A stretch of DNA of 64,000 nt from Alphaproteobacteria bacterium (GTDB taxonomy: Bacteria; Pseudomonadota; Alphaproteobacteria; Micropepsales; Micropepsaceae), in contig JAFBAL010000031.1 of NCBI GenBank assembly GCA_019247845.1, positions 16,155 through 80,154 on the forward strand, given 5' to 3'. The number at the start of each line of letters is the position of its first letter. The stretch's first letter is position 1. Under the pieces are notes generated by a model. It searched no databases and had not been told where the DNA came from. It was given only the letters and a program-made list of their open reading frames with translations. Positions 26,029 through 35,397 of the stretch are shown piece by piece. A program made the translations under genes and the position numbers.

Positions 26029-27375
26029 ATCAAGCCGGCAAATCCCGCATTTTTCGCCCTGGCCCTGGCCTCACTCGGCACGCCGGCCGCCGCCGCGGAG
26101 AGCTGGAAGCTGCACGACTTGGCGCCGCTGTGCGTCAAGTACAGCTGCAACGGCGCCGCCAACGCAGGTCCGTTGACGATAGATCAGGCAGGGCATCTGT
26201 TTGGCACGCTCAACGCCGGGGGGCGGCGCGACCGCGGCTCGGTGTTCGAGGTGCTGAAGTTCCCCGGCCACAAGCGCTGGAGCATCCGCACGCTCTATAG
26301 CTTCTGCGCGCGCTTGGACTGCAAGGACGGTGCGGACCCGACCCAGGCGGGCGTGGTCGCGGACACTGCCGGCAACCTCTACGGCACGACGTATGCAGGC
26401 GGTGCCTATGACGCGGGCGTGTTCTTCAAGCTCTCGCAGCAGGGCAGCAACCGCAACTGGGTGCTGACGGTGCTGTACGATTTCTGCTCGCGCAACAGCG
26501 CCTGCACGGACGGCGGCTTGCCCCAGGGCCCGCTCGTCCATGAAGGCCAGGCGCAAGGCGCGGCCTATGACGGCGTGTCGCCGCTATACGGCACGGCCAC
26601 CGCATTCGGCTCGCATCAGGGGGGCACGGTGTTCTCGCTCATGCCGGGGACGGGAACAAGGTGGCGCGAAACCGTCCTGTTCTCGTTCTGCGGCGATCAC
26701 GCCTATCCCGATTGTCCCGACGGCAAATTCCCCGTGGGCCTCGGTCTCGACGGTCAGGGCAATCTCATCGGCGTCACCGCTTTCGGGGGGCAGGGCGCCA
26801 CCCGCGACGCTGGCATTCTCTTCAAGCTGACGCCGGTATCGGGCGAAGCGCGCTGGACCGGAACCGTGCTCCACCGCTTTTGCCCGCTCGCCGGTTGTGC
26901 AGACGGATTCCAGCCGATCGGGGCGCCGGTGGCGGATGCGGGCGGCAACATCTACGGCGTGACGATCGCGGGCGGCAACGCCATGTGCAACGGCGCGGGA
27001 TGCGGCGTGCTCTACAAGGTGACGCCGCAGGGCCACGAAAGCGTGCTGTACACCTTCTGCTCGGTCGGCAATTGTCTGGACAACAGCCTGCCGATCGGCG
27101 GACCGGTCATCGACGCGAACGGCGTGCTCTATGGCACCACGGCGCGCGGCGGCGCCTGGCACACCGACGTCAACTCCCAAGGCGGCGGAACGGTCTACAG
27201 CTTCTCGGGCTCGTCGCTGACGACGCTGTATTCGTTCTGCAAAGAGAGCAGTTGCACCGACGGCGAATACCCCGTATCGGGCCCTACCATCGACGGGGCG
27301 GGCAACCTTTATGGGCCGACCCAGCTCGGCGGCCCTGCGGGCAGCGGGGTCGTGTTCCAGCTGCAGCCTCGGTGA
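26029..27375 (+). CDS. secreted GloVer-repeat propeller protein with apparent ATC start
   Basis: Secreted repeat protein of the 'GloVer' type (repeats resembling G-N-L-Y-G-T-T with G-G and V-F-x-L later), about eight blades or partial blades, with paired Cys in each (FCxxxxC). The mature part begins near residue 25. In the reading frame, a TGA at 26008 is followed by no ATG, GTG or TTG before the propeller. A perfect GGAGGT at 26018-26023 is 5 nt upstream of ATC at 26029, which would start a clean signal peptide ([22 protein letters not shown]). The only standard start, TTG at 26119, would remove the signal. A sequence error or real ATC initiation must be considered. Confidence 0.7.
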   Translation: MKPANPAFFALALASLGTPAAAAESWKLHDLAPLCVKYSCNGAANAGPLTIDQAGHLFGTLNAGGRRDRGSVFEVLKFPGHKRWSIRTLYSFCARLDCKDGADPTQAGVVADTAGNLYGTTYAGGAYDAGVFFKLSQQGSNRNWVLTVLYDFCSRNSACTDGGLPQGPLVHEGQAQGAAYDGVSPLYGTATAFGSHQGGTVFSLMPGTGTRWRETVLFSFCGDHAYPDCPDGKFPVGLGLDGQGNLIGVTAFGGQGATRDAGILFKLTPVSGEARWTGTVLHRFCPLAGCADGFQPIGAPVADAGGNIYGVTIAGGNAMCNGAGCGVLYKVTPQGHESVLYTFCSVGNCLDNSLPIGGPVIDANGVLYGTTARGGAWHTDVNSQGGGTVYSFSGSSLTTLYSFCKESSCTDGEYPVSGPTIDGAGNLYGPTQLGGPAGSGVVFQLQPR

Positions 27376-27382
27376 GGGCCCG

Positions 27383-27409
27383 CCGGTCCCCGGCTGCGGG
27401 GACCGGTTT
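27383..27409. terminator. intrinsic terminator between the convergent GloVer and EXORDIUM-like genes
   Basis: Perfect 9-base stem CCGGTCCCC/GGGGACCGG with a GGCTGC loop, followed by TTTG on the plus strand. It lies just after the plus-strand stop (27375) and before the minus-strand gene ending at 27425. Confidence 0.8.
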
Positions 27410-27424
27410 GCGCCGTCCGGCTCG

Positions 27425-28327
27425 CTACGGACTGGTATAGGTTGCGGCGGTGCTGCAGCCTTCGATGCTGTTCAGATAGAACTGCGACACGCTCCAGCTT
27501 CCGGCCAGCGAGGTCAGCGTCGCGCTGTCGGAGCATTTGTCGGCGATCTCCATGCCCTGCGCGTCGTTCCAGGCCTGCGGATAGTCCGGATTGACCAGCG
27601 GCGTCGGCACGTTGTCGGTGGTGGCTTCCGCGAATTCGTGGCTCGCCGCGAAGGTCAGGAAGTCGAAGCCCGAATTGCACTCCGGCTCGACGCTGTAGAA
27701 GATGTTGTGCGGCTTGGCGCGCCTGGTGTCGATCGTGGCGAAATGATAGGCGCCGAAGACGACGCATGACGCCTGCCCGTCCAGCAATATCGTGATGTCG
27801 GACGGGAAGTAGATCATATACAGCGTGTTGGAATCCTGCGGCGGAAGGTGATGCCGCCTGATCTGGCGCTTGAGCTCGGTCTGGATGTCGTCGTCGGTCA
27901 GCACCGTCGCGGTGTTGTGCGGCTTCAGCACGGCCTGGCCCAGATAGGTGCCGCGATTGATGTACTGATGCGTGCCGTTGTGGCCGTTGATCCCCTTGAC
28001 GTGCTGGGTGTGGTACTCGCCCATCTGGTCGAGATAGGTGCTGGAGACCAGCGCCTGGGTGAACGCCGGAACCTGGTCCTGCGTATCCTGCGCCACGTTG
28101 CTGTTCCACATCACGGTCATGACCTTGACGTCGGAGAACACAGGCCCGCCGTAGTAGTTCATGTCGCTCGGCGGCGGCAGCGGCCGTTTGGCGAGCGAGG
28201 CGAAAGAGGTCGCGGGAAAGATGCGATAATGCTTCGCGGTCTTCGACGGATCCGCATGTGCGGACGCCGACAGGCCGAGCACGATCGCGGCCGCAGCCGC
28301 GGCCCGGATGCATTTGGAGACGAGCAT
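27425..28327 (-). CDS. secreted EXORDIUM/Phi-1-like protein
   Basis: 300 residues with a signal peptide (about 1-26, ending SASAHA). The mature region resembles the plant phosphate-induced (EXORDIUM) family: GGPVFSDVKVMTVMWNSNV early, a central block of strands, and SHEFAEATTDN (about residue 240), with PQAWNDAQGMEIADKCSD later. The HEFAEATTD segment has a metal-binding appearance; whether it is a peptidase is unproven. Function unknown; typically extracellular. Convergent with the GloVer gene, divergent from the S9 peptidase. Confidence 0.72.
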   Translation of the reverse strand: MLVSKCIRAAAAAAIVLGLSASAHADPSKTAKHYRIFPATSFASLAKRPLPPPSDMNYYGGPVFSDVKVMTVMWNSNVAQDTQDQVPAFTQALVSSTYLDQMGEYHTQHVKGINGHNGTHQYINRGTYLGQAVLKPHNTATVLTDDDIQTELKRQIRRHHLPPQDSNTLYMIYFPSDITILLDGQASCVVFGAYHFATIDTRRAKPHNIFYSVEPECNSGFDFLTFAASHEFAEATTDNVPTPLVNPDYPQAWNDAQGMEIADKCSDSATLTSLAGSWSVSQFYLNSIEGCSTAATYTSP

Positions 28328-28519
28328 GGCGTGGACCCCCAAAAGGCATCGGTCCGCTGCCCGGCGCAGCGAATCCGCAGCCTGAGTCCGCAATCGAACG
28401 CCGTGGTTACGAAATGGTTCCGTGGCGATGAAGCGGCCTTGCTCCGGACGCCGCAGCGCTTGTGGCACGGACGCGGTTTTCGCTTTAGCTTGCCGGCCAG
28501 GCCGGATCGGGGGACCAGG

Positions 28520-30511
28520 ATGAAGACGATTGCATTGGCCGCGTTCGCGGCGCTCGCGACTGCCGCCATCGCGGCGCCCGCCACGGCCGCCACCGCGGCG
28601 CCCGCCACGGCAGCCATCACGGCGCCGGTCGTCATCCGCGACCGCGATCACCTGGCGCTTTCGCCCAAAGGCGATCGCGTGCTCGACGTCGAGGCGTCCG
28701 ATCCCGGCGATCTCGTGGACGATCCGCACGGCAAGGTCGTGCTGCGCGACGGCGCGGGCAAGGTGCTTGGCGCCTACGATCCCTGCAAGGCCTGCAAGTA
28801 CGACGGCACCGCGTGGTCGCCGTCCGGCGCCGCCTTCGTCTTCATCGCGACCGACCGCAAGGCGGGCACCGCCACGCTCTATGCGGTCGAGGCGGGCGCG
28901 AAGGCGAAGCCGCGCGCGCTCGCCGTCGTCAAAGGCGTCGCCAACACGCCGCGCTGGTCGCCCGACGGATCGCGCGTCGCGCTGCTGGCGACGGTGGGCG
29001 CGCACAAGCTGACGGGCGCGATCGAAGCCGGCGCGGCCCAGGTCGGCCGGATCGGCGACAGCAACGACGAGCAGCGCATCGCGGTCGTTTCCGCCAAGGG
29101 CGGCCCGCTCGCCTTCGTCTCGCCCGACGACGCCTACGTTTACGAGTTCGACTGGGCGCCGGGCGGGTTCGTGGGCGTGGCGGCCAAGGGCAACGGCGAC
29201 AACAACTGGTGGATCGCCACGCTCGACTTCATCGGCGAGGACGGCCGCGCGCGCACCATCGCCGCGCCCAGGATGCAGATCGAGCTGCCGCGCGTCTCGC
29301 CCGACGGCAAGACGGTCGCCTTCATCGGCGGATTGATGAGCGACTGGCAGTCGATCGGCGGCGACGTCTACACCGTGCCGCTCGCGGGCGGCGAGCCGCT
29401 CGACGTTACACCGGATTTCAAAGGCTCGTTCCGCAGCATCGACTGGCGCGGCGACAAGATCGTGACCGGCGCCATCGTCGACGACGCCTTCGCCATCGGC
29501 AGCGTCGATCCGGTCTCGCGCGCGATCGCGACGGCGTGGTCGGCCCCGGTCAGCGTGCGCACGCAGCTCTCCGGCGCCGTGCAGTTCGACGCCGGCGGCA
29601 CCTCCGCCGCCGTCATCACCGAGGATTTCAACCACGCCTTCGCGATCGCGGCCGGCCCGCTGTCCAAGATCGCGCCCATCACCCACGACAACGACGCGCT
29701 GGCCGGCAACGTCTCGGTGCAGAGCGTCCATTGGGCGAACGAGGGCTTCCATCTGCAAGGCTGGCTGGTGGGACCAAAGGCCGTGGACGCATCGAAGAAA
29801 CATCCCATGGTCGTCATCGTCCATGGCGGTCCCAGCTCGGCCTATACGCCGCACTACATCGCGGCCGGCGGCCAGCACGGCAGCAATTTCGATTTCGCCC
29901 ACGAACTGATCGGCAAGGGGTACTTCCTGTTCTATCCCAACGATCGCGGCTCCTACGGCCAAGGCGAGGCCTTCACCCGCGCCAACGTCAAGGATTTCGG
30001 CGGCGGCGACTTGCGCGACATGCTGGCGGGCGTCGACGCTGTGGAGAAGATCGCGCCCATCGACGACGGCCGGCTCGGCCTTTACGGCCACTCCTACGGC
30101 GGCTGGTTCTCGATGTGGGCCGACACCCGGACGCGGCGCTTCAAGGCCTTCGTGGCCGGCGCGGGCATCGCCAACTGGACCAGCTATTACGGCCAGAACG
30201 GCATCGACCAATGGATGATCCCGTTCTTCGGCGCCTCGGTCTATGACGACCCGGCGGCCTATCGCGCCTCGTCCCCTATCGAGTTCATCAAGGGCGCGGG
30301 GACGCCGATGCTGCTCTATGTCGGCGAGCGCGACGTCGAATGCCCGGCGCCGCAATCGCTGGAATACTGGCACGCGCTCAAGACCATCGGCACGCCGACG
30401 GAGCTCATGATCTATGCCGGCGAGGGCCATCATTTCCGCAAGCTTTCCGATCTGAAAGATTTGCGCGGCCGCATCGTGGGCTGGTACGAGCGGTATCTGG
30501 GCGCGCCCTGA
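28520..30511 (+). CDS. S9-family peptidase (prolyl oligopeptidase-like), secreted
   Basis: 663 residues. Signal-like N-terminus with repeated Ala/Thr/Pro (residues 1-35). An N-terminal seven-bladed WD40-like propeller region (residues 40-390) precedes a C-terminal alpha/beta-hydrolase domain. The nucleophile elbow is GHSYGG (Ser525), the acid probably in GERDVE, and the His in GEGHHF near the C-terminus; the oxyanion/strand segment VVIVHGGPSS is typical. Predicted to cleave short peptides in the periplasm. Start ATG with GGGGGACCAGG upstream; followed by a separate Sel1-like protein gene 40 nt on. Confidence 0.9.
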   Translation: MKTIALAAFAALATAAIAAPATAATAAPATAAITAPVVIRDRDHLALSPKGDRVLDVEASDPGDLVDDPHGKVVLRDGAGKVLGAYDPCKACKYDGTAWSPSGAAFVFIATDRKAGTATLYAVEAGAKAKPRALAVVKGVANTPRWSPDGSRVALLATVGAHKLTGAIEAGAAQVGRIGDSNDEQRIAVVSAKGGPLAFVSPDDAYVYEFDWAPGGFVGVAAKGNGDNNWWIATLDFIGEDGRARTIAAPRMQIELPRVSPDGKTVAFIGGLMSDWQSIGGDVYTVPLAGGEPLDVTPDFKGSFRSIDWRGDKIVTGAIVDDAFAIGSVDPVSRAIATAWSAPVSVRTQLSGAVQFDAGGTSAAVITEDFNHAFAIAAGPLSKIAPITHDNDALAGNVSVQSVHWANEGFHLQGWLVGPKAVDASKKHPMVVIVHGGPSSAYTPHYIAAGGQHGSNFDFAHELIGKGYFLFYPNDRGSYGQGEAFTRANVKDFGGGDLRDMLAGVDAVEKIAPIDDGRLGLYGHSYGGWFSMWADTRTRRFKAFVAGAGIANWTSYYGQNGIDQWMIPFFGASVYDDPAAYRASSPIEFIKGAGTPMLLYVGERDVECPAPQSLEYWHALKTIGTPTELMIYAGEGHHFRKLSDLKDLRGRIVGWYERYLGAP

Positions 30512-30550
30512 TCGTGCTATGATGGGGTCGAGAACAGGGGTCTTGAGATC

Positions 30551-31189
30551 ATGAGCGCGCGTATCGTCTTCCTTGCCGCCGCCGCGGCGCTTCTCTGCGC
30601 GGGCCCGGCGCTGGCGCAGAACTACGGCATGTACGGCGCCGGCGCGGCGCAGGAGCAGAGCTTCGGTCCGACGCCGCACGACTCCACGCCCAGCGACGAG
30701 AAGGGCCCGGTCAGCCGCGACTCCATGGCCATCGCCGAGGACATGCGGCTCAAGGGCGAATGCGACAAGGCGGTGCCGATCCTGCGCCGCTTGTCCGAGC
30801 GCGGCGAGGGCTTCGAGATCTCCCAGCTCGATCTGGGCCTGTGCCTCTTCGACCTGGCCAAGCTCGAGAGCGACGCGGCGAAGGCGGGCGCGGTGCGCAG
30901 CGAAGCCGCAAGCTGGGTCGTGCGCGCCGCCAATGCGGGCTTCGCCAAGGCGCAGGCCAGGGCCGTGTCGGTCTATCTCGACGCCACCGGCGTGCCGGCC
31001 GATCCGGTCGAGGCGCAGAAATGGGCGCTGCTCTATCACGACAACGGCATGCGGCTGGGCTTCGGCCTGCCCGACATCGCGCCCGACCTGCGCAAGCGCC
31101 TCGACGCGGCGCTCGACGACGCCGGCCGCGCGGCGGCCCGCAAGCGCGCGCGGGACTGGTCGCCGACCGTGGCTTCGGCGGACGAATAG
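30551..31189 (+). CDS. secreted Sel1/TPR-like protein
   Basis: 212 residues with a signal peptide (about 1-22). The mature protein is helical, with Sel1-like repeats (KAVPILRRLSERGEG, ASWVVRAANAGFAKAQARAVSVYLDATGVPADPVEAQKWALLYHDNG). Such repeats mediate protein-protein contacts; the specific role is unknown. It lies 40 nt after the S9 peptidase and may be cotranscribed with it. Confidence 0.75.
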   Translation: MSARIVFLAAAAALLCAGPALAQNYGMYGAGAAQEQSFGPTPHDSTPSDEKGPVSRDSMAIAEDMRLKGECDKAVPILRRLSERGEGFEISQLDLGLCLFDLAKLESDAAKAGAVRSEAASWVVRAANAGFAKAQARAVSVYLDATGVPADPVEAQKWALLYHDNGMRLGFGLPDIAPDLRKRLDAALDDAGRAAARKRARDWSPTVASADE

Positions 31190-31234
31190 GCGGTCGTCCA
31201 GCCCACGGTAACACAAACGTAAGCCGGTCCCCGA

Positions 31235-31276
31235 TTGACAGCTGCCGCCGATGGTGCCAATTTTTTAGCACCATCG
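31235..31276 (+). promoter_or_regulatory. promoter and inverted-repeat operator of the BlaI-type regulator
   Basis: Consensus -35 TTGACA (31235-31240). A perfect 9-base inverted repeat CGATGGTGC/GCACCATCG (31249-31257 and 31268-31276) with a 10-base spacer covers the -10 region. It lies about 30-55 nt upstream of the blaI-type ATG, so it is a strong candidate for autoregulation. The arms differ from the classic TACA/TGTA BlaI site. Confidence 0.6.
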
Positions 31277-31304
31277 ATGATGGACTTCGGGGAGGGCCGC
31301 CGCC

Positions 31305-31706
31305 ATGAGCAGGGTCAGGAAAGCCAAGGACGCACCCAAGGACGGCTTCAGCCGCCGCGAGCGCGAGATCATGGATGCGCTCTACAAGCTGGGCAAGGCC
31401 TCGGCGGCGCAGATCCTGGACGAGATCCCCGATCCGCCGACCTACACCGCCATCCGCACCCAGCTCACCATCCTCGAGAAGAAGGGGCACGTGCGCCACG
31501 CGAGCGACGGCACGCGCTATATCTACGAGCCGCGCGTCGCGCGCGAGCAGATGGGCCGGCGCGCCATCGATACGCTGATGCGCACCTTCTACGACAACTC
31601 GGTCGAGCGCGTGGTGGCGGCGCTGCTCGAGCAGGAGGAGGTCGCGCCCGAGACGCTCGACCGCCTGGCCCGCATGATCGACAAGGCGAGGGAGGAAGGC
31701 CGATGA
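31305..31706 (+). CDS. BlaI/MecI/CopY-type transcriptional repressor
   Basis: 133-residue winged-helix repressor. The family helix-turn-helix is present in the first 75 residues (FSRREREIMDALYKLGKASAAQILDEI..PTYTAIRTQLTILEKKGHV), followed by a dimerisation helix region with the LERLARMIDKAREEG-like end. GGAGG lies upstream of the ATG. Its gene overlaps the M56 peptidase gene by 4 nt, the classical BlaI-BlaR order, so it is probably cleaved or released through that partner. Confidence 0.9.
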   Translation: MSRVRKAKDAPKDGFSRREREIMDALYKLGKASAAQILDEIPDPPTYTAIRTQLTILEKKGHVRHASDGTRYIYEPRVAREQMGRRAIDTLMRTFYDNSVERVVAALLEQEEVAPETLDRLARMIDKAREEGR

Positions 31707-33433
31707 GCGAACTCTTCGTGCTGCGCGCGCTCGTGTTCGCCGGCGGATGCTTCGCAGCCTCGAGCCTCGTCTTCGCGCTCGCCTGGTGCGCGACGCGGTT
31801 CGTCCGCCGCGCCGGGCTTCGCCACGCGCTGTGGTTTGCCGCGTTCGGCGCCGCGCTGCTGGTGCCGGCCGCGGCGCTGATGGCGCCGCCGGGCGTCGTG
31901 TTCGAGCGCCGCGTCGCGGCGGAGCAGGCGCCGCCCATCTATGTCGAAGTCGCGCAGGTGCCCGCCGTGCACGAAGCCGGCGTTCAAAAAATCTCGGGCG
32001 CGCCCACGCCGTCCTGGCCGGGGATGCCGAACATGGAGACGCGCGACATCGCCGTCGCGCTCCTGATCGCCTGGAGCCTCGGCGCTTTGTGGGTGCTGTC
32101 GCGCCTGGCGCTGGGCGGCATCGCGTTGTCGGCGCTGCGCCGGAACAGCAAGCCGCACGCGCTGGCCTCCTCCGACCTGCCCCGGCTCGACACGCGCGGC
32201 CGCGAATGCGAGCTGCGTCTTGCCGCCGGCGAGGACGGCCCGATCACCTGGGGCGTGTTCAAGCCCGTCATCCTGCTGCCGCACAGCGCCGCGCGGTGGC
32301 CGCGGGCGCGGCTGCAGGCGGTGCTGCTGCACGAGCTCGCCCATGTGCGCCGCCGCGACGGCCTCACCCAGCTTCTCGCGTTCGTCGTCTGCGCGCTTCT
32401 TTGGCCGAATCCGCTCGCCTGGCTGGCGGCGCGGTCGCTGCGCCGCGAGGCCGAGATCGCGGCCGACGACCAGGTCATCGTCTCCGGCGTCAGGCCGTCC
32501 GCCTATGCCGGCGAGCTGCTCGGCTTGGCCAGCGAGTTCCGCGGCCGCCGCGGGCTCGCCGTCGCCATGGCCGGCCAGTCGGCGCTGGAAGCGCGCGTCA
32601 AATCCGCTCTCGCCCCCAATCCAAGCCGTTCAGGAGTAAGTCCGATGGATATCTTCAAAGTCGTCTCGCTAGGCGTCGCGGTGACCGCGCTGCTGGCCTT
32701 CGCGCGGCCCGACGTCGTCGACGCGAAAGACGGGCCGCAAAGGGTCGTCGACATGAGCAGCCCCGCGCCCATGACCGCGCCGACGCCCATGACCGCGCCG
32801 CCGCCCATGGCCGCGCCCACGCCCGCCGCCGCGCCCACGCCCGAAACCGACCCGACGCCGGCCGTCGATCCTGCCGCGCCCGCCGAGCCGGTCGTCATCG
32901 ACGACGAAGGCCCCAGCGACGGCAACATCGTGGTGCGCGAGACGCGCGACAGGCACGGCCGCAAGGTGCGCGTCGTGCATATGGGCCACATCGACCATGC
33001 GCAGATCCAGGCCGCGGTCGAGCAGGCGCATCGCGCCGAAGCCGAGATCGCCAGGATCCAGCCCCAGATCGACCGCGCCATCGCCGCCGCCAAGATCGAC
33101 GAAAAGACCGCGCGCGCCATCGCCAAGGTTGAGCCGCAGATCCGCGCCGAGGTCGCGCGCGCCATCGCCAAGGTCCAGCCTGCGATCCATCAGGCCATGG
33201 TCCAGGTGCGCATCAGCCAGAAGGCCATCGAGGCCGCGGCGCGCGCGCATGCCCATATGATCCGCATGGAGAGGCATGTCGACAACGCGATGGAGCATGA
33301 CGACGAAGCCGGCGCCGACGCCGACGACGACAGCGCCGCGGGCAACGAGGCCGACGACGACCACGACGCCGACGAGAACGGCGACGAGTCCGAGCCCGAG
33401 GATTCTCCGGAACATGCTTCCGCGCATGAATAA
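31703..33433 (+). CDS. BlaR1/MecR1-type M56 membrane metallopeptidase with charged coiled-coil tail
   Basis: 576 residues. Membrane segments at the N-terminus precede the M56 peptidase domain with HELAHVRRRDG (zinc motif HExxH) and AEIAADDQVI (third ligand region). After a further membrane segment (MDIFKVVSLGVAVTALLAF) there is a Pro/Ala/Thr-rich stretch, a coiled-coil-like region (about residues 435-525) and an Asp/Glu-rich tail. The penicillin-binding sensor domain found in BlaR1 is absent, so the signal is unknown. Starts inside the repressor stop codon (ATGA). Confidence 0.88.
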   Translation: MSELFVLRALVFAGGCFAASSLVFALAWCATRFVRRAGLRHALWFAAFGAALLVPAAALMAPPGVVFERRVAAEQAPPIYVEVAQVPAVHEAGVQKISGAPTPSWPGMPNMETRDIAVALLIAWSLGALWVLSRLALGGIALSALRRNSKPHALASSDLPRLDTRGRECELRLAAGEDGPITWGVFKPVILLPHSAARWPRARLQAVLLHELAHVRRRDGLTQLLAFVVCALLWPNPLAWLAARSLRREAEIAADDQVIVSGVRPSAYAGELLGLASEFRGRRGLAVAMAGQSALEARVKSALAPNPSRSGVSPMDIFKVVSLGVAVTALLAFARPDVVDAKDGPQRVVDMSSPAPMTAPTPMTAPPPMAAPTPAAAPTPETDPTPAVDPAAPAEPVVIDDEGPSDGNIVVRETRDRHGRKVRVVHMGHIDHAQIQAAVEQAHRAEAEIARIQPQIDRAIAAAKIDEKTARAIAKVEPQIRAEVARAIAKVQPAIHQAMVQVRISQKAIEAAARAHAHMIRMERHVDNAMEHDDEAGADADDDSAAGNEADDDHDADENGDESEPEDSPEHASAHE

Positions 33434-33574
33434 CGCTTAACGGCGAAATTCGCGGCGGCAGTTGCGTCAGGGGCGCTTCTGCCGCCGCTTCATGTCGACA
33501 TCGTGGCGCCGCGGTGCCGATGGCGCCGCAAACCCGTCAAGCTGCCGCCCCACTCGCGCGTCCATACTTCGCGC

Positions 33575-34711
33575 ATGGGCGACCTGCACGACGTCTTCGT
33601 CACGGGCACCGGCGCGTTCCTCCCGGGCGACCCCGTTCCCAACGACCGCATGGAAGATCACCTGGGCCGCATCCACGGCCGCGACTCGGCGCTCGGACGG
33701 CGCGCGCTGCGCTGGAACGGCGTCGAACGGCGGCACTATGCGCTGAAGCCCGACGGCTCGGTCACGCACAGCAATGCCGAGATGTGCGCGCGCGCCGTGG
33801 AGCATGCGCTGGACGCCGCCGGCATGGAGCGCGACACGCTCTCGTTCCTCGCCGCGGCCACGACGCAGGGCGACTATCTCGTGCCCGGCCATGCGACCGC
33901 GGTGCAAGGCGAGCTCGGAGGCGCGGCGATGGAGATCGCGAGCTTCCAGTCGGTCTGCGGCTCGTCGCTGATGGCGGCGAAGAGCGCGTTCCTGAACGTG
34001 CGCGCGGGCGAGCACCGCAGTGCCGCCGCCTGCGCCGGCGAGTTCTCGTCGCGCTGGTTCCGCCCGTCCTTCTATGAAGGCACCGCGCTGGTCGACGCCA
34101 AGGGCCGCCTGCGCGCCGAGGCCGATTTCCTGCGCTTCACCTTGTCCGACGGCGCAGGCGCGATCGTGCTCTCCGACCGGCCGCGCGAGGACGGCTTGTC
34201 GCTGCGCGTCGAATTCATCGACATCGTCTCGCTCGCCGGCCGCTTCGATCCCTGCATGTGGGCGGGCGCCGCGGTCGAGACGCGCGCCGATCTGAAGAAT
34301 TCCTGGGCGCATCAGGGCCCGGTCGCCGGCCATGCCGGGGGCGGCATCGCGCTGCTGCAGGACTTCGAGCTTCTGAAGCGCGTCATCCGCGCCTGGATCG
34401 GCGAATACCTCAAGAAGGTGGACGGCGGACGCATCGTGCCGGAGGCGATAGACCACCTGCTGTGCCACTACTCGGCCAGGTCGCTGCGCGCCGAGATCGT
34501 GTCGCTGCTTCAGGATACCGCCGGCATGATCCCGGAGACGAAATGGTTCTCGGTGCTGCGCGAGAAGGGCAATACCGGCGCCGCCTCGATCTGGGTGATG
34601 CTCGACAGCCTGATGCGCTCGGGTGCGGTGAAACGCGGCGAGAAGCTGCTCTGCGTCGTGCCCGAAAGCGGCCGCGCGCTGGTGGGCTTCATGCAGATGG
34701 AGGCCGTGTGA
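33575..34711 (+). CDS. beta-ketoacyl-ACP synthase III-like enzyme
   Basis: Thiolase-fold condensing enzyme of 378 residues with an intact KAS III-like triad: Cys128 (SVCGSS), His298 (LLCHYSAR) and Asn333 (EKGNTGAAS). Sequence differs from housekeeping FabH (longer, with the ALGRRALRWNGVERRHYAL N-terminal region). Its stop overlaps the start of the diiron oxidase-like gene (TGATG), so it belongs to a specialised three-gene cluster. It probably condenses or transfers an acyl group in a small pathway; the substrate is unknown. ATG at 33575 chosen; no obvious ribosome site. Confidence 0.85.
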   Translation: MGDLHDVFVTGTGAFLPGDPVPNDRMEDHLGRIHGRDSALGRRALRWNGVERRHYALKPDGSVTHSNAEMCARAVEHALDAAGMERDTLSFLAAATTQGDYLVPGHATAVQGELGGAAMEIASFQSVCGSSLMAAKSAFLNVRAGEHRSAAACAGEFSSRWFRPSFYEGTALVDAKGRLRAEADFLRFTLSDGAGAIVLSDRPREDGLSLRVEFIDIVSLAGRFDPCMWAGAAVETRADLKNSWAHQGPVAGHAGGGIALLQDFELLKRVIRAWIGEYLKKVDGGRIVPEAIDHLLCHYSARSLRAEIVSLLQDTAGMIPETKWFSVLREKGNTGAASIWVMLDSLMRSGAVKRGEKLLCVVPESGRALVGFMQMEAV

Positions 34712-35397
34712 TGAACATCCAGACCATGGCGATGAGCGAAGCGGTCGGCGACGTGATGCGCAAGCTGACCGTCGCCTTCACCGAGTTCGAGCAGCGGCTG
34801 GAGCAGACGGCGCTGTTGCGCAAGCTGGCGCGCGGGCGCTTCACCCTCGACGACTATCGCCGCTTCCTGGTCGAGCTGCGCCAGCAGGTCAAGGACGGCG
34901 CGCTGTGGATGTCGCGCGCGGCCTCGAACGTCGGCGAGGATCACCTGGAGCTGCGCTCGTCCTTGATGCGCCACGCGGTCACCGAACATCGCGACTTCCG
35001 CATGCTGGACGCCGACTATGTCTCGACCGGGGGCGAGCTCGAGACGATCCAGTCCGCCGAGAAGAACGCGGGCTCGGAAGCCCTCTCCGCCTTCATGTTC
35101 AACGAGGCGTCCAAGCCCGATCCCTTCGGCCTGCTCGGCGCGATGTGGATGATCGAAGGGCTGGGCGCGGTCAAGGCGCGCGAATGGGGCAGGCTGGCGC
35201 AACGCAGCCTGGGCCTGCCCGACGCCGCCGTGCGTTTCCTGCTCTATCACGGCGACAACGACCTCGGCCACATCGAGGAGTTCAAGGAGATGCTGGCGCT
35301 GGTGCTGCCGGGCGAAGAGACCGCGCGGCGCATCGTGCGCACCGCCGAGGTCGTGGGCCGGCTCTATACTTTGCAGATCGAGGAGATGGCGGCGTGA
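34711..35397 (+). CDS. heme-oxygenase-like diiron oxidase (iron-containing redox enzyme)
   Basis: 228-residue all-helical protein of the heme-oxygenase-like diiron oxidase type. Candidate metal ligands in the right order are Glu80/His88, Glu92/His93, Glu149 (WMIEGLG), and His180, Asp184 and His187 (YHGDNDLGHIEE). Members of this superfamily (UndA, BesC, SznF types) use O2 to cleave or functionalise amino or fatty acids. Its start overlaps the ketosynthase stop by one base, so the two probably act on linked intermediates. No signal peptide. Confidence 0.78.
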   Translation: MNIQTMAMSEAVGDVMRKLTVAFTEFEQRLEQTALLRKLARGRFTLDDYRRFLVELRQQVKDGALWMSRAASNVGEDHLELRSSLMRHAVTEHRDFRMLDADYVSTGGELETIQSAEKNAGSEALSAFMFNEASKPDPFGLLGAMWMIEGLGAVKAREWGRLAQRSLGLPDAAVRFLLYHGDNDLGHIEEFKEMLALVLPGEETARRIVRTAEVVGRLYTLQIEEMAA

